A DNA stretch of 47,626 bases from contig NZ_JAGFOU010000028.1 of NCBI RefSeq assembly GCF_017592395.1, forward strand, positions 1 to 47,626. The letters run 5' to 3'. Position 1 is the first letter of the stretch, and the number at the start of each line of letters is the position of its first letter. A model generated the notes under the pieces. It did not search any database and was not told where the DNA came from. It was given only the letters and a program-made list of their open reading frames with translations. The stretch is from Actinomyces bowdenii. GTDB taxonomy: Bacteria; Actinomycetota; Actinomycetes; Actinomycetales; Actinomycetaceae. This document shows, piece by piece, positions 37,974 through 44,900 of the stretch. Position numbers and translations under genes: made by a program.

Positions 37974-38855
37974 TCACGGGCTCAGTACGATACCGAGCTC
38001 ACCATTCGTGGCCGCACCAACTACCAGAGTAGCGTCACTCGCGGGCACGGCAAGAGTCACAAGTGTGACCTTTCTCCCTGAGGTCCACTGGTCGGCCTCC
38101 CCGATGGACTGAACGGAAATGACGCGGGCGCCGCTGCTGAGGACGCGATGCGCGGGCTGACCGAATGCTCCTGGAGCCCCGGTGGGCGGTGATGCACCGG
38201 GCCCCTCCCCCGCCTTGGCCCCACTGCTGCCCGCCGCCTGCTCCGCGCCGGTCCCGGCCTCCCCATCGGCCTCCACGGGGACCAGGGCCCCGGACTCCCC
38301 GGGTGCGGGGGCCCGGCCGACGACGTCCACCCGGGCCCCGGGCTGGGCGAGCTGGGCGCCCACCTCGACGGGCACCTGGACCACCCGCTCCTGGTCGTCC
38401 AGGTCCCTGGTGAGGGCGGCGCTGGTCATGGACGTGGTCAGGACCGTCCCCGGCTCCAGGGCGATGGCGCTGCGCAGGCCGATGACCTCCTCCCCGGCCA
38501 GTCCCGCGGAGGGCAGCGCCTCTAGCGGCAGGCTGCGGCGCTCCACATCCTCCCGGGTGAGGACATGGCCGGCGTCGAGGGCGCGGGCCACGACCAGGAC
38601 CTCCTGACCCGGCTGCGCGGCCGGGCGCAGCACGCCGAGCGCCAGGAGGACCGCGCCGCCCAGGCACAGGGCCACCACGACATGGCGGTAGCGCCACAGC
38701 AGGAGGGAGGGGCGGGGCATCCGGCAGGCCGCTCGCCGGGCGGTGCGGCCGGGGGCGGGGGAGCGGGACGGCGGAGCGGGCGCGGTCGACAGGCCCGGGG
38801 CCGGGGATGCGGATCCGGGAGGGCCCGGACGGCGGAGGCGGCGCAGAGGAGTCAT
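37974..38855 (-). CDS. SAF-domain membrane protein (CpaB/RcpC-like)
   Basis: A 293-residue protein. A basic, Pro-rich cytoplasmic N-terminus (about 1-50) precedes one membrane helix at about 57-74 (VVVALCLGGAVLLALGVL). Residues about 83-145 are a SAF domain (EVLVVARALDAGHVLTREDVERRSLPL ... IALEPGTVLTTSMT). A low-complexity insert with EAGTGAEQAAGSSGAKAGEGPG follows, then a conserved end (RVISVQSIGEADQWTSGRKVTLVTLAVP ... GELGIVLSP). SAF proteins of this kind are related to CpaB of Flp/Tad pili, but no tad genes are here. The ATG at 38855 has CAGTCT 6 bases upstream; an ATG closer to the helix (MPRPSLLLWR) is an alternative. Confidence 0.85.
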   Translation of the reverse strand: MTPLRRLRRPGPPGSASPAPGLSTAPAPPSRSPAPGRTARRAACRMPRPSLLLWRYRHVVVALCLGGAVLLALGVLRPAAQPGQEVLVVARALDAGHVLTREDVERRSLPLEALPSAGLAGEEVIGLRSAIALEPGTVLTTSMTSAALTRDLDDQERVVQVPVEVGAQLAQPGARVDVVGRAPAPGESGALVPVEADGEAGTGAEQAAGSSGAKAGEGPGASPPTGAPGAFGQPAHRVLSSGARVISVQSIGEADQWTSGRKVTLVTLAVPASDATLVVGAATNGELGIVLSP

Positions 38856-39024
38856 GCGCCCAGACTGCGCCGCCGCGGTCCGGGCCGCCCGGGCGGGGCC
38901 GCGGCCCTGTGGAGGGCGACTGCGCATCACCGCCCTGTGGAGCGCGGAGCGGCGCATGATGGTGCGGGACCGCGGGGCCGTGGGACCGCGGGGCCGTGGC
39001 GCCACCGGGAGCGCCGGCGCGGGC

Positions 39025-39675
39025 TCAGGCTCCGGCGGCGAAGCGCGATCCCTCCAGGAGGAACCACTCCTGGGCGGTGATGACGGCATCGACCCTCTCG
39101 TCGTGCTCCTCGGTGGGCAGGGGCCCCTCGACCAGCTCATCGGGGTGGAGCAGGGCGAAGGTCAGCACGCCGTCGCGGCGCAGCGGCAGCATGCGGTCGT
39201 ACCAGCCGCCGCCCTGCCCCAGGCGCCGGCCGCCCCGGTCCACCGCCAGGGCGGGGACGATGAGGGCATCGGCCTGGGCCACTGCCCGGGCGGGCAGGGG
39301 CTCGCCACTGGGCTCGGGCGGGCGTCCCGGGGCGCGCGTGCACAGGTCCTCGTCCCCCTGGAACTGCGACCAGCAGCGGGCCAGCTGGGGCCCCAGGGCG
39401 GGCAGCAGCACCCGCACCCCCCGCTCGTGGAGGCGCTCGAGCAGGAGGCGCGTGCAGGGCTCGGCGCCGGTGGACACGAAGGCGGCCACCGACCGTGAGC
39501 CGTCCACCGCCTGGAGGGCGTGCTCGGTCAGCTCCTCGCAGATCCGGGAGTGGCCGCGCTCGGGATGGGGATGGTGGGACCGGCGGTGGGCGCGCAGGAG
39601 GGGGCGCAGCGTCTCCTTGGCATCATCGGCTGACAGCCGGCTGGTATCGGGAAGGGTGCGGGCGCCGTCGGTCAT
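39025..39675 (-). CDS. 5-formyltetrahydrofolate cyclo-ligase family protein
   Basis: A 216-residue enzyme that converts 5-formyl-THF to 5,10-methenyl-THF with ATP. The family signature is RRLGQGGGWYDRMLPLRR near residue 152, preceded by ADALIVPALAVDRGG and followed by LLHPDELVEGPLPTEEHDERVDAVIT. The N-terminus (ETLRPLLRAHRRSHHPH) carries the basic ATP-site helix in a variant form. The ATG at 39675 has GAGACT 6 bases upstream, a weak leaderless box. It is divergent from moeA, as in the mycobacterial locus, but galU is missing between them. Confidence 0.92.
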   Translation of the reverse strand: MTDGARTLPDTSRLSADDAKETLRPLLRAHRRSHHPHPERGHSRICEELTEHALQAVDGSRSVAAFVSTGAEPCTRLLLERLHERGVRVLLPALGPQLARCWSQFQGDEDLCTRAPGRPPEPSGEPLPARAVAQADALIVPALAVDRGGRRLGQGGGWYDRMLPLRRDGVLTFALLHPDELVEGPLPTEEHDERVDAVITAQEWFLLEGSRFAAGA

Positions 39676-39832
39676 GGTCCTAGTCTCCCAGGTCCGCCGC
39701 GGCAGTGGGATCGTGAGTCGGTGCCGCTCCTGCGGGCGGTCCGCTGCCGGAGGCGCTGCCGGGCGCGGCGGGTCGCGGCTCCACGGCGGCTCCCGCCCCG
39801 GCGGGGCTCGCCTGGCCGCGCCGCCCTGGCGG

Positions 39833-39838
39833 TAGCCT
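39833..39838 (+). promoter_or_regulatory. Leaderless -10 box of moeA/glp
   Basis: TAGCCT followed by 6 bases and the ATG at 39845. Confidence 0.55.
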
Positions 39839-39844
39839 GGCCCC

Positions 39845-41056
39845 ATGAGAACCGTCGCCGAGCATCTGGCCGCATGCCTTGAGATCGCCCAGGCGGCGCC
39901 CCCGCTGGATGTGGTCCTCCTGGACGCCGTGGGCTGCGTGCTCGCCCAGGACGTGGTGGCCCCCATCGACCTGCCCGCCGTCGACCTGGCCGGCCTGGAC
40001 GGCTACGCGGTCAGCTCGGCCCAGGTCACGGAGGCCTCCCCGGGCGCCCCGGTCGTGCTGGAGGTCATCGATGCCGTCCGCGCCGGCGATATGCGCCCCA
40101 TGCGGCTGGTCCCCGGCGCGGCCATCCTCATCGACTCCGGCGCCCCCCTGCCTCTGGGGGCCGACGCCGTCGTGCCCTGGCAGGACTCCGACCGGGGCGA
40201 GTCCCGGGTGGCGCTCAGCCGCGCCGTCGGCCCGGGCGACCACGTGCGCCGCCGCGGGGAGGACGTGCGGGCCGGCACGACGGTCCTGGCCCGGGGCTCC
40301 CGTGTCTCCGCCCGCCAGATCGCACTGCTGGCGGGACTGGGGCTGCACCGAGTGCGGGTCCACCCGGCGCCGCGGGTCGTCGTCATCTCGATCGGGGACG
40401 AGCTGGTCGAGCCCGGGCAGGGCAGGGAGGCGGGGGACGTCTTCGACGCCAACGGGCACGCCCTGGCCTCGGCCGTCACCGATGCGGGCGGCCGGGCCTT
40501 CCGGGTGGCCGCAGTGCCCGATGAGCTGCGGGCCCTGGCCGAGACCATCGAGGACCAGCTCGTGCGGGCCGACATGCTCCTGACCACCGGCGGCCTGTCG
40601 GCGGGGCAGGGCGACACGGTCAAGGAGGTGCTCGCCCCCCTGGGAGGGGTGCGCTTCGACACCGTGGCCATGAGCCCGGGGCGCCAGCTGGGCCTGGGCC
40701 TCATCGACGGCACCCCGATCTTCTGCCTCCCCGGTGATCCCGTGAGCGCCCAGATCGCCTTCGAGACCTTCGTGCGCCCGGTGCTGCGCCAGATCGCCGG
40801 CCGCGACAGCCTGCACCGCTCCTCCCTGCCCGCCCGGATCTCCACCGGATGGCACTCCCCGGCGGGCAGGCGCGAGTTCGTGCCGGTCCGGCTCAGCGGC
40901 TCCCCCTCGCGGGGCTACACGGCCGAGCCGACCGCCCAGCCCGGCAGGAGCAGCCTGCACGGCCTGGCCCGGGCCAATGGCCTCGCCGTCGTGCCGGAGG
41001 AGACGCACACGGTCGTCGCCGGCGACTCCCTGCACTGCCTCGTCCTGGACGCCTGA
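39845..41056 (+). CDS. MoeA/gephyrin-family protein, possibly the division protein Glp
   Basis: A 403-residue protein with all MoeA domains. It has VDLAGLDGYAVSS, GAPLPLGADAVVPWQD, RRRGEDVRAG, the MoCF-fold core VVVISIGDELVEPGQG, MLLTTGGLSAGQGDTVKEVL and IFCLPGDPVSAQIAFETFV, and the C-terminal domain IV. The usual PGKP loop of MoeA reads SPGRQLGLG here. MoeA normally inserts molybdate into molybdopterin, but no other molybdenum cofactor gene is in the window. The order moeA-rimJ-membrane protein is the one in which corynebacterial Glp, a repurposed MoeA that binds FtsZ, is encoded with its receptor GlpR. MoeA function remains possible. Confidence 0.88.
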   Translation: MRTVAEHLAACLEIAQAAPPLDVVLLDAVGCVLAQDVVAPIDLPAVDLAGLDGYAVSSAQVTEASPGAPVVLEVIDAVRAGDMRPMRLVPGAAILIDSGAPLPLGADAVVPWQDSDRGESRVALSRAVGPGDHVRRRGEDVRAGTTVLARGSRVSARQIALLAGLGLHRVRVHPAPRVVVISIGDELVEPGQGREAGDVFDANGHALASAVTDAGGRAFRVAAVPDELRALAETIEDQLVRADMLLTTGGLSAGQGDTVKEVLAPLGGVRFDTVAMSPGRQLGLGLIDGTPIFCLPGDPVSAQIAFETFVRPVLRQIAGRDSLHRSSLPARISTGWHSPAGRREFVPVRLSGSPSRGYTAEPTAQPGRSSLHGLARANGLAVVPEETHTVVAGDSLHCLVLDA

Positions 41057-41065
41057 GGCCCGGCT

Positions 41066-41770
41066 GTGCCTGGGGTGGCGGTGGGCGCGGGCGGCGGGGT
41101 GCTGGGCCGGCTCCGCAGGGCCGGGACGCCCATGCGCTTCGCCTGGCCGGTGCGCCTGGGCGTGGAGGCCGGCCGATGGGGGCTGGCCCGCGGGGCCGGC
41201 GCGGTGGTCCTGCGCCCGCTGCGGGTCGGGGACGAGCCCCGCTGGAGCGCGCTGCGGCTGGCCGACGACGCCCGCCTGCGGCCCTGGGAGGCGACCATCC
41301 CGCCCGGAGGGGAGGAGGGACTCGCCGGCTTCCGCAGCTATGTGCGCACTCAGGACCGCCGGGCGCGCCGCGGCGAGGCGATGATCCTGGCCCTGGAGGT
41401 CGACGGCGTGCTCGCCGGGCAGGTGTGCGTGGATCCCATCCAGTGGGGCTCGCTGCGTAGCGCCCAGGTGGGCTACTGGGTGGGGGCCGATCATGAGGGC
41501 CGCGGGGTCATGCGCCTGGCCGTGGCCATGATCCTCGACCATCTCCTGGGCCCGGGCGTGGGGCTGCACCGCGTGGAGATCAATGTGCGCCCGGAGAACG
41601 AGCGCAGCCTGAGGCTGTGCCGCAGCCTGGGACTGCGCCAGGAGGGGGTGCGCCACCACTACATGCATATCAATGGGGCCTGGGCCGATCATGTGTCCTT
41701 CGCGGTGGTGGCTGAGGAGCGGTCGCGCGGTGGGACCTTCGTGGAGGGGCTGATCCGCCGGCCGCGCTGA
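41066..41770 (+). CDS. rimJ: GNAT acetyltransferase, RimJ/RimL type
   Basis: A 234-residue N-acetyltransferase of the ribosomal-protein-alanine type. The fold is visible as VVLRPLRVGDEPRWSALRLADDARLRPWEA, AQVGYWVGADHEGRGVMRLAVAMILDHLL (acetyl-CoA loop, with the usual Gly-rich motif) and LHRVEINVRPENERSLRLCRSLGLRQEG. The GTG at 41066, 9 bases after moeA, is used. The ATG at 41132 (MRFAWPVRLG) fits the family start better but has no clear ribosome binding site either. The substrate is probably a protein N-terminus; context suggests a link with the Glp/GlpR pair. Confidence 0.87.
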   Translation: MPGVAVGAGGGVLGRLRRAGTPMRFAWPVRLGVEAGRWGLARGAGAVVLRPLRVGDEPRWSALRLADDARLRPWEATIPPGGEEGLAGFRSYVRTQDRRARRGEAMILALEVDGVLAGQVCVDPIQWGSLRSAQVGYWVGADHEGRGVMRLAVAMILDHLLGPGVGLHRVEINVRPENERSLRLCRSLGLRQEGVRHHYMHINGAWADHVSFAVVAEERSRGGTFVEGLIRRPR

Positions 41771-41904
41771 AACGGATGTGACACCTGGGGCTTGAGGGAG
41801 AAGCGTTGCCAGTGTGGCTCGAAACGGCGTGATTCCGCCGATAATCCCAGGCATTTCGCAGCCGACACGGAGTGTCAGTTCGCTGAGGGGCGGATCGCCG
41901 CGCC

Positions 41905-41910
41905 TACGGT
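41905..41910 (+). promoter_or_regulatory. Leaderless -10 box of the glpR-like gene
   Basis: TACGGT followed by 6 bases and the GTG at 41917. Confidence 0.55.
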
Positions 41911-41916
41911 TGGTCT

Positions 41917-43680
41917 GTGGGAATCGAGGTCTGGGCGTTCACGGCCCTCATCGTGATTCTCGCCGTGTACCTCCTGCCCTTCCTGGTGCGGCGTCGTGAG
42001 ATGACGGGACGCGCCAATGTCCAGGACCGCTACTCCGCCGAGCTCCGCGTCCTGGCCACTGGAGTGGCCGCGCCCGAGCGCGATGGCACCTGTGAGAGCA
42101 GTGGGCATGCGGAGCTCTTCCGACGTCGACCAAAGGTGAGGGCGATGAACAGGCCCGCAGTCAGGAACGTGCGCGCCGTGCGCGTTGAGCGCGAGCTCAT
42201 CCATGTCCGCAAGACGCATGACCAGGCCCGGGAGCGCCGCCGGGTGGCGGCCTCCCACCGTGCCGTCGTGGCCTCCGTCCTGCTGGGCGTCGCCCTGGGC
42301 GCATGGGTGCTCGGCCTGCTCACGGCCCTGCCCTGGTGGCCGGCGCTCGTGCCCACGGTGCTGCTGGGCGCGTCCATGACCGCCGGCCGCCGCGCCGCCA
42401 TGGCCTCCGCGGCCGCCGACAAGCGCGAGCGGCGCCGGATCGCCGAGCTGGAGCGCGAGCTCATGGGGCTGACCGGCCGCCGTCCGGCCGTGCCCGTGGT
42501 GGCCTCCTCGCGGGCCGACGGCGCGCCGCGCGAGAGCGCCCGCGCCGCCGAGAGCGCCTCCAGCGCGGAACCGGCGGCCGGTGCCGATTCCGCCGCGGTC
42601 TCCTCGGTGCGCGCCAGCCTGCCGGAGATCCTCCAGGAGCTGCGGGCGGAGAATGCCGAGAGGGAGCGGGCCCGGGCCTCAGCGCGCGCCGAGGCCGCCC
42701 AGGCCGCTGAGGCGGTCGCGCAGGAGGTGGCGCGCCCCGCTCGCCGGGAGGGCCGGGCTCAGGCGGCTGAGCAGCGGGAGGTCGAACGGCACGAGGCCGA
42801 GCGCGAGGAGCACCGGCGCCGTCGCGGCGACGAGGCGCGGCGTGAGCGGGCCGAGGCCGCTGCCCGCGCCGGCAGCGCGAGGGGCCCCCAGCCGGTGGAG
42901 CCCGCGGAGTCGGCGGTCAGCCCCGGGTCGGCGGGCGGCGGGGACAGCGAGTTCCGCAGCGCCGTCGGCTCCTTCGAGGCCGTCAGCCCCGCCTGGTCCC
43001 AGATCGTGCCCGACGGCCAGCAGGACGAGGCGGGCGAGGGCGCTCCGGCCATCGAGCGCTCGGCGCCCCGGCACTCCACCGCCTCGGGCTCCGCGGCGTC
43101 CCGCCTCGCCGCCTCCTCCGCATCGGCGGCCGGGCGCCGTCATGAGGAGTCCTCCGCGGAGGGCTCGGCGCGGCAGGCCTCCTCGGCCGCCTCCGGCGAG
43201 GGCCGTTGGAGCCTGTCAGCTGAGTCCGCGGAATCGGTGGCCGCGCGCGCCGCGGCCAGGACGCGCACGGAGGGGGCAGCGGCCCAGCACTCGGATGGGG
43301 CCCGCCCGAGCGAGCGCGCCGCCGAGGAGGCGGGCCGCTCCGCCAGTGGTGCGGGTGCCGGCGGTGGGGCCGCGCGCAGGAGCATCAAGAAGGAGGCCCT
43401 GGCGGCCTTCCCGGACAAGAGTGTGGTCAAGGAGCCGGCCACGGCGACCCCGCCCCAGGGGTGGCGTCCGATCAAGGTGCCCGCCCCCACCTACACCCTG
43501 GCGGCCCGCGCTCCCAAGCGGGTCTTCGCCGACCCCGTGGTGGACGAGGGCGCCTCGGCGCCGGTGCCCGCCCGCCCTCAGGCGGTGCGGACCTTCACGG
43601 CCCCCGACTTCACCGAGCAGGACTTCCACCCCATCGACCTGGACGCCATCCTGGAGCGCCGCCGCGCCGCCGGCGAGTAA
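41917..43680 (+). CDS. GlpR-like membrane protein with a long disordered tail
   Basis: A 587-residue protein from a GTG start. TM1 is residues 3-23 (IEVWAFTALIVILAVYLLPFL), followed by a basic loop (about 25-115, including VRRREMTGRANVQDRYS). TM2 is about 118-138 and TM3 about 140-155. Residues 160-500 are Ala/Glu/Arg/Ser-rich and charged, partly coiled coil (RAEAAQAAEAVAQEVARPARREGRAQAAEQREVER). The last 80 residues are conserved-looking: PPQGWRPIKVPAPTYTLAARAPKRVF ... FTEQDFHPIDLDAILERRRAA. Position after moeA and rimJ and the TM plus tail plan match the receptor GlpR of corynebacteria (Rv0996-type). The role in division is inference. Confidence 0.85.
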   Translation: MGIEVWAFTALIVILAVYLLPFLVRRREMTGRANVQDRYSAELRVLATGVAAPERDGTCESSGHAELFRRRPKVRAMNRPAVRNVRAVRVERELIHVRKTHDQARERRRVAASHRAVVASVLLGVALGAWVLGLLTALPWWPALVPTVLLGASMTAGRRAAMASAAADKRERRRIAELERELMGLTGRRPAVPVVASSRADGAPRESARAAESASSAEPAAGADSAAVSSVRASLPEILQELRAENAERERARASARAEAAQAAEAVAQEVARPARREGRAQAAEQREVERHEAEREEHRRRRGDEARRERAEAAARAGSARGPQPVEPAESAVSPGSAGGGDSEFRSAVGSFEAVSPAWSQIVPDGQQDEAGEGAPAIERSAPRHSTASGSAASRLAASSASAAGRRHEESSAEGSARQASSAASGEGRWSLSAESAESVAARAAARTRTEGAAAQHSDGARPSERAAEEAGRSASGAGAGGGAARRSIKKEALAAFPDKSVVKEPATATPPQGWRPIKVPAPTYTLAARAPKRVFADPVVDEGASAPVPARPQAVRTFTAPDFTEQDFHPIDLDAILERRRAAGE

Positions 43681-43813
43681 GACTCCGGGCGCCCGGCGGC
43701 GGTGGTGCCGGCGCGGTCCTCGCTCCAGCGGGGGAAGCGCGGCGCCGGGCGGTGGCTGACGGCGGTGGGCGGCGTCACCATCCCCGATTTGCCTCCTCAT
43801 CGGTGGCCGGTGC

Positions 43814-43819
43814 TAGCAT
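43814..43819 (+). promoter_or_regulatory. -10 box of the tRNA-Ala gene
   Basis: TAGCAT, with TTGCCT at 43789-43794 as a possible -35 box 19 bases upstream. Confidence 0.45.
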
Positions 43820-43831
43820 GGGGCAGCACTT

Positions 43832-43904
43832 GGGGCTATGGCGCAGTTGGTAGCGCGTCTCGTTCGCAATGAGAAGGTCGGGGGTTCGAATCCCCCTAGC
43901 TCCA
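43832..43904 (+). tRNA. tRNA-Ala (CGC)
   Basis: Acceptor GGGGCTA pairs with TAGCTCC with a G3-U70 wobble, the identity element of tRNA-Ala. The anticodon loop TTCGCAA gives CGC (codon GCG). The T arm is GGGGGTTCGAATCCCCC and the discriminator is A. Confidence 0.96.
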
Positions 43905-44018
43905 CTCCCGAGTGGCCGTCACCATCAGGTGGCGGCCACTGTTCCTTGAGAAGGCACGGCCTTGCGCGGCAGGAGGCGTGAGCCCTGTGGGCGGGAGGAC
44001 GCGGGGCCTCCAGGAACG

Positions 44019-44111
44019 GCGTCGTTTCGCGACTCGGGCGTCACTTCGCGGAATGGACGCACCTTCGTGTCGCTTCTTCCGCGCAGTGACGCCTTTGTCG
44101 CGAAGTGACGC
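44019..44111. repeat. Intergenic palindromic element, family B, copy 3
   Basis: A 93-bp element. Forward units GCGTCGTTTCGCG (44019) and GCGTCACTTCGCG (44038) are followed by reverse units CGCGCAGTGACGC and CGCGAAGTGACGC ending at 44111. Here the arm order is 1-2-2'-1', unlike copies 1 and 2. Right ends of all three copies read GACGCCCA. It lies downstream of tRNA-Ala. Confidence 0.85.
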
Positions 44112-44176
44112 CCATCTGCGCATCAGCGCCTCGCCATGCGCCGGGCGCTCCTGACTCTCCGCCCGGGTCGTCGTGA

Positions 44177-44265
44177 CCGATGCCCACTCGCACGGGGGTC
44201 GCGGACGCGGCCTTCGACCTCACGGACCTGGCCCTCGCCGATGCCCACTCGCACGGGGGTCGCGG
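44177..44265. repeat. 28-bp direct repeat
   Basis: CCGATGCCCACTCGCACGGG and the following GGTCGCGG occur at 44177-44204 and 44238-44265, exact over 28 bases and 61 bases apart. It lies in the decayed stretch after tRNA-Ala. Confidence 0.75.
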
Positions 44266-44561
44266 GGTGCCCTCGGGCCGCTGCCCGGTGAGGGCAGCAT
44301 CTCCTCCAAGGCGCGCTCAGGGGCGTCGTGGGCGGCCCGCGCATGCCCATGGCGTGCCCTGGGGAGTGAGGGGATGGGGAACGCGGCTCGGGCCTCGGCG
44401 ATCGACTCCCGGTTGGCCGCCGACCAGTCGGCCAGCGCTTTGACCAGGTGCGTGAGGCCGGCGCCCATCGCAGTGAGCCGGTGGTCCACCTGGGCGGGGA
44501 CCGCCGGGTAGACCGTGCGCCGCACCAGCCCATCGCGCTCCAGGCGGTGCAGCGTCTGCAC
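44220..44561 (-). pseudogene. Remnant of an HxlR-family regulator
   Basis: The minus frame reads VQTLHRLERDGLVRRTVYPAVPAQVDHRLTAMGAGLTHLVKALADW SAANRESIAEARAAF in pieces, which matches the wing and C-terminal half of HxlR winged-helix regulators (LxxLExDGLVxRxVYPxVPPxVEYxLT). The N-terminal half with the conserved Cys and recognition helix is not found. Upstream (44562-44700, another frame) AGEVAMMVGQGGSQ resembles part of an ABC solute-binding protein. The region is best read as decayed gene fragments. It lies in a 1.2-kb stretch (43681-44900) with no intact protein gene. Confidence 0.55.
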
Positions 44562-44729
44562 CAGCCTCGTCGGCGAGGGCGAGCACCTGGGATCCGCCCT
44601 GGCCCACCATCATGGCGACCTCGCCGGCCTGCTGGGCCGGGATCCGGCGCCCGGGCTGGAGGCGGCGCGACAGGCGATCGCGCTGTAGCGCCCAGGGCGG
44701 TTCGACGCAGGAGGACCTCCGCACTTCTG

Positions 44730-44784
44730 CCCTTCCAGACGCGGAATCACCCCTTCCGGAGAGGTGAATCCGCGTCTGGAAGGG
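44730..44784. repeat. 22-bp inverted repeat with nested arms (family D)
   Basis: The arm at 44730-44751 (CCCTTCCAGACGCGGAATCA plus CC) is the reverse complement of 44763-44784 with one mismatch. A further related unit (ATTCCGCGTCCGAAGGGGTG) follows at 44787-44806, so the cluster has several arms like families A-C. It ends about 45 bases before the OPT promoter. Confidence 0.75.
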
Positions 44785-44852
44785 CGATTCCGCGTCCGAA
44801 GGGGTGAAGCCGCGGGTGAGGGGGCGGTGGACGGGGCGCGCCGGCGCGGTGC

Positions 44853-44858
44853 TAGTCT
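44853..44858 (+). promoter_or_regulatory. -10 box of the OPT transporter gene
   Basis: TAGTCT, giving a start near 44865 and a leader of about 36 bases. Confidence 0.45.
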
Positions 44859-44900
44859 GCCGATGACCCATCAATCTGACTCAATGTGAAAGTAAGTCTG

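Noticed and set aside
39680-41854. 724-codon frame antisense to moeA and rimJ
   Set aside because: Same GC-driven antisense artefact; the sense genes carry diagnostic motifs.
44177-44265. Integration att sites for the 28-bp direct repeat
   Set aside because: The copies are only 61 bases apart, there is no integrase between them, and they do not match the tRNA 3' end.
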